A stretch of 5,942 nt of DNA. Source: Bacilli bacterium (lineage in GTDB: Bacteria; Bacillota_I; Bacilli_A; RFN20; CAG-826). Positions 5,315 to 5,942 of this stretch are shown here, piece by piece. The stretch covers positions 1 through 5,942 of the forward strand of contig JAFZVO010000066.1 in assembly GCA_017617775.1 (NCBI GenBank), given 5' to 3'. How positions within the stretch are numbered: the first letter of the stretch is position 1; every line of letters starts with the position of its first letter. Under the pieces are notes generated by a model, which saw nothing but the letters and a program-made list of their open reading frames with translations, did no database searches and had not been told where the DNA came from. The translations under genes were made by a program, and so were the position numbers.

Positions 5315-5942
5315 TTAACTGCTTGCTTTAGGCTCAAAGCTCAAGTAATCTTTGTTCGCGTCGTTAATATTGAGATACACATTAACAGACACATTCTTGC
5401 TCACTGATTTAGTGTATTTTTGATTGGTTTTATTCTTCAAACTCGTCCCAGTATTATCAATGACGGAAACGCTATCACCACTGACTAGTTCAACATCAGG
5501 GATGAGGTATCTTCCCGTGCTAATCGGGATAGCCGCGTATTTCTGTTTAAAGTCTGAATAAGAATTTCCACCAATTGTACCGGTTAAACAATAATCTGGA
5601 TTACTAGGAGTAGATGGGAAGGTAGATGAAGCGCTGACGTAGATGATACATGTCGCAGTTTTATTACCGTCTTCGGTTTTTGCGGTAATGGTTACCGTTC
5701 CTTTATTGCCATTTACATTACCAACAACTCTACCACCACTAGTAACTGTCGCGATGCTTGTGTCGCTTGAAGTCCAATACACTTTTTTGTTTGTCGCGTT
5801 AGCGGGAAGCACTGTCGCAGTAATCGTAAACTCATGTCTTGCCAATAGATATTTACCGGTATTGCTCAAAGAAATGCCTGTAACAGCGACATCACCGGAA
5901 ATCGGCGTCGTTTCATCAGTTCGGGCAAGATAAATGTGCCCA
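5315..5942 (-). CDS. C-terminal part of a surface or secreted protein with a BIG_2 Ig-like domain (5' end outside window)
   Basis: The frame is open from the window edge to a TAA at 5317-5315, giving 208 residues. The true start is outside the window. Residues about 18-102 are a bacterial Ig-like domain of the BIG_2 type: VAVTGISLS, then TATVLPANATNKKVYWTSSD, SIATV, GRVVG and a final TITAKTEDGNKTATCIIYV strand. A Ser/Thr/Pro-rich linker (103-115) leads to a second beta-rich module (about 116-204) with YLIPDVELVSGDSVSVID and VNVYLNIND. This module resembles, loosely, small carbohydrate-binding-like sandwiches seen at the ends of extracellular Bacillota proteins. The protein ends FEPKASS without an LPXTG motif or membrane anchor. 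BIG_2 domains usually act as spacers or adhesion modules in exported proteins, so this is likely the tail of a larger secreted enzyme or adhesin. It precedes the operon but is separated from it by a strong terminator. Confidence 0.88.
   Translation of the reverse strand, partial: GHIYLARTDETTPISGDVAVTGISLSNTGKYLLARHEFTITATVLPANATNKKVYWTSSDTSIATVTSGGRVVGNVNGNKGTVTITAKTEDGNKTATCIIYVSASSTFPSTPSNPDYCLTGTIGGNSYSDFKQKYAAIPISTGRYLIPDVELVSGDSVSVIDNTGTSLKNKTNQKYTKSVSKNVSVNVYLNINDANKDYLSFEPKASS

Noticed and set aside
5867..5869. A TTG start codon for the BIG_2 protein
   Set aside because: The frame stays open to the window edge and the residues before it (VAVTGIS) are part of the BIG_2 domain, so the gene must begin outside the window.
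5643..5933. A 96-codon plus-strand frame with hydrophobic stretches
   Set aside because: It is antisense to the BIG_2 domain; the repeated Val/Thr pattern of the Ig-like strands produces the hydrophobic look in the other strand.
1..5942. Possible use of TGA as a tryptophan codon, as in Mycoplasma-like lineages
   Set aside because: All frames are intact with TGG for Trp and no in-frame TGA. However, no gene here ends in TGA, so the window alone cannot exclude reassignment.

Overview
This is an AT-rich bacterial window in which every supported gene lies on the minus strand, so genes are read from right to left. Two genes carry textbook bacterial lipoprotein signal peptides. Three genes have strong AGGAG/AGGGG Shine-Dalgarno sequences, and Ig-like BIG_2 and CstA families are present. 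All Trp codons I checked are TGG, no reading frame contains TGA, and the visible stops are only TAA and TAG. This fits a low-GC Bacillota-type genome (Erysipelotrichia or a related gut Bacilli lineage is my guess) using the standard bacterial code. The taxonomic placement is inference from protein style, not from a marker gene.

Layout from right to left. (1) 5942-5315: the C-terminal part of a surface or secreted protein with one BIG_2 domain and a second beta-rich domain, cut by the window edge. It is closed by a strong bidirectional hairpin terminator (5266-5296). (2) 5265-5150: intergenic DNA with a 7-bp dyad (5231-5253) and A/T-rich -10-like boxes, the likely control region of the next operon. 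(3) 5149-570: five tightly packed genes with gaps of 3, 11, 2 and 19 bases. They encode a six-helix membrane protein of unknown function, a HAD-superfamily phosphatase lipoprotein, an MTA/SAH nucleosidase lipoprotein, a short CstA-type transporter and a cytoplasmic HAD phosphatase. A terminator-like hairpin follows (531-571). (4) 503-1: the membrane-embedded N-terminal part of a protein cut by the window edge, possibly a membrane-bound GGDEF-type signalling protein.

The centre of interest is the five-gene operon. It puts two extracytoplasmic enzymes (a phosphatase and a nucleosidase whose relatives are normally cytoplasmic) directly upstream of a CstA/BtsT-family importer and a cytoplasmic HAD phosphatase. 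A reasonable but untested hypothesis is a scavenging system: phosphorylated or nucleoside-type substrates are cut at the cell surface, a small product is imported by the CstA-like carrier, and a phosphatase acts inside. The substrates cannot be read from the sequence.

There are no RNA genes, CRISPR arrays, insertion sequences or phage genes in the window.
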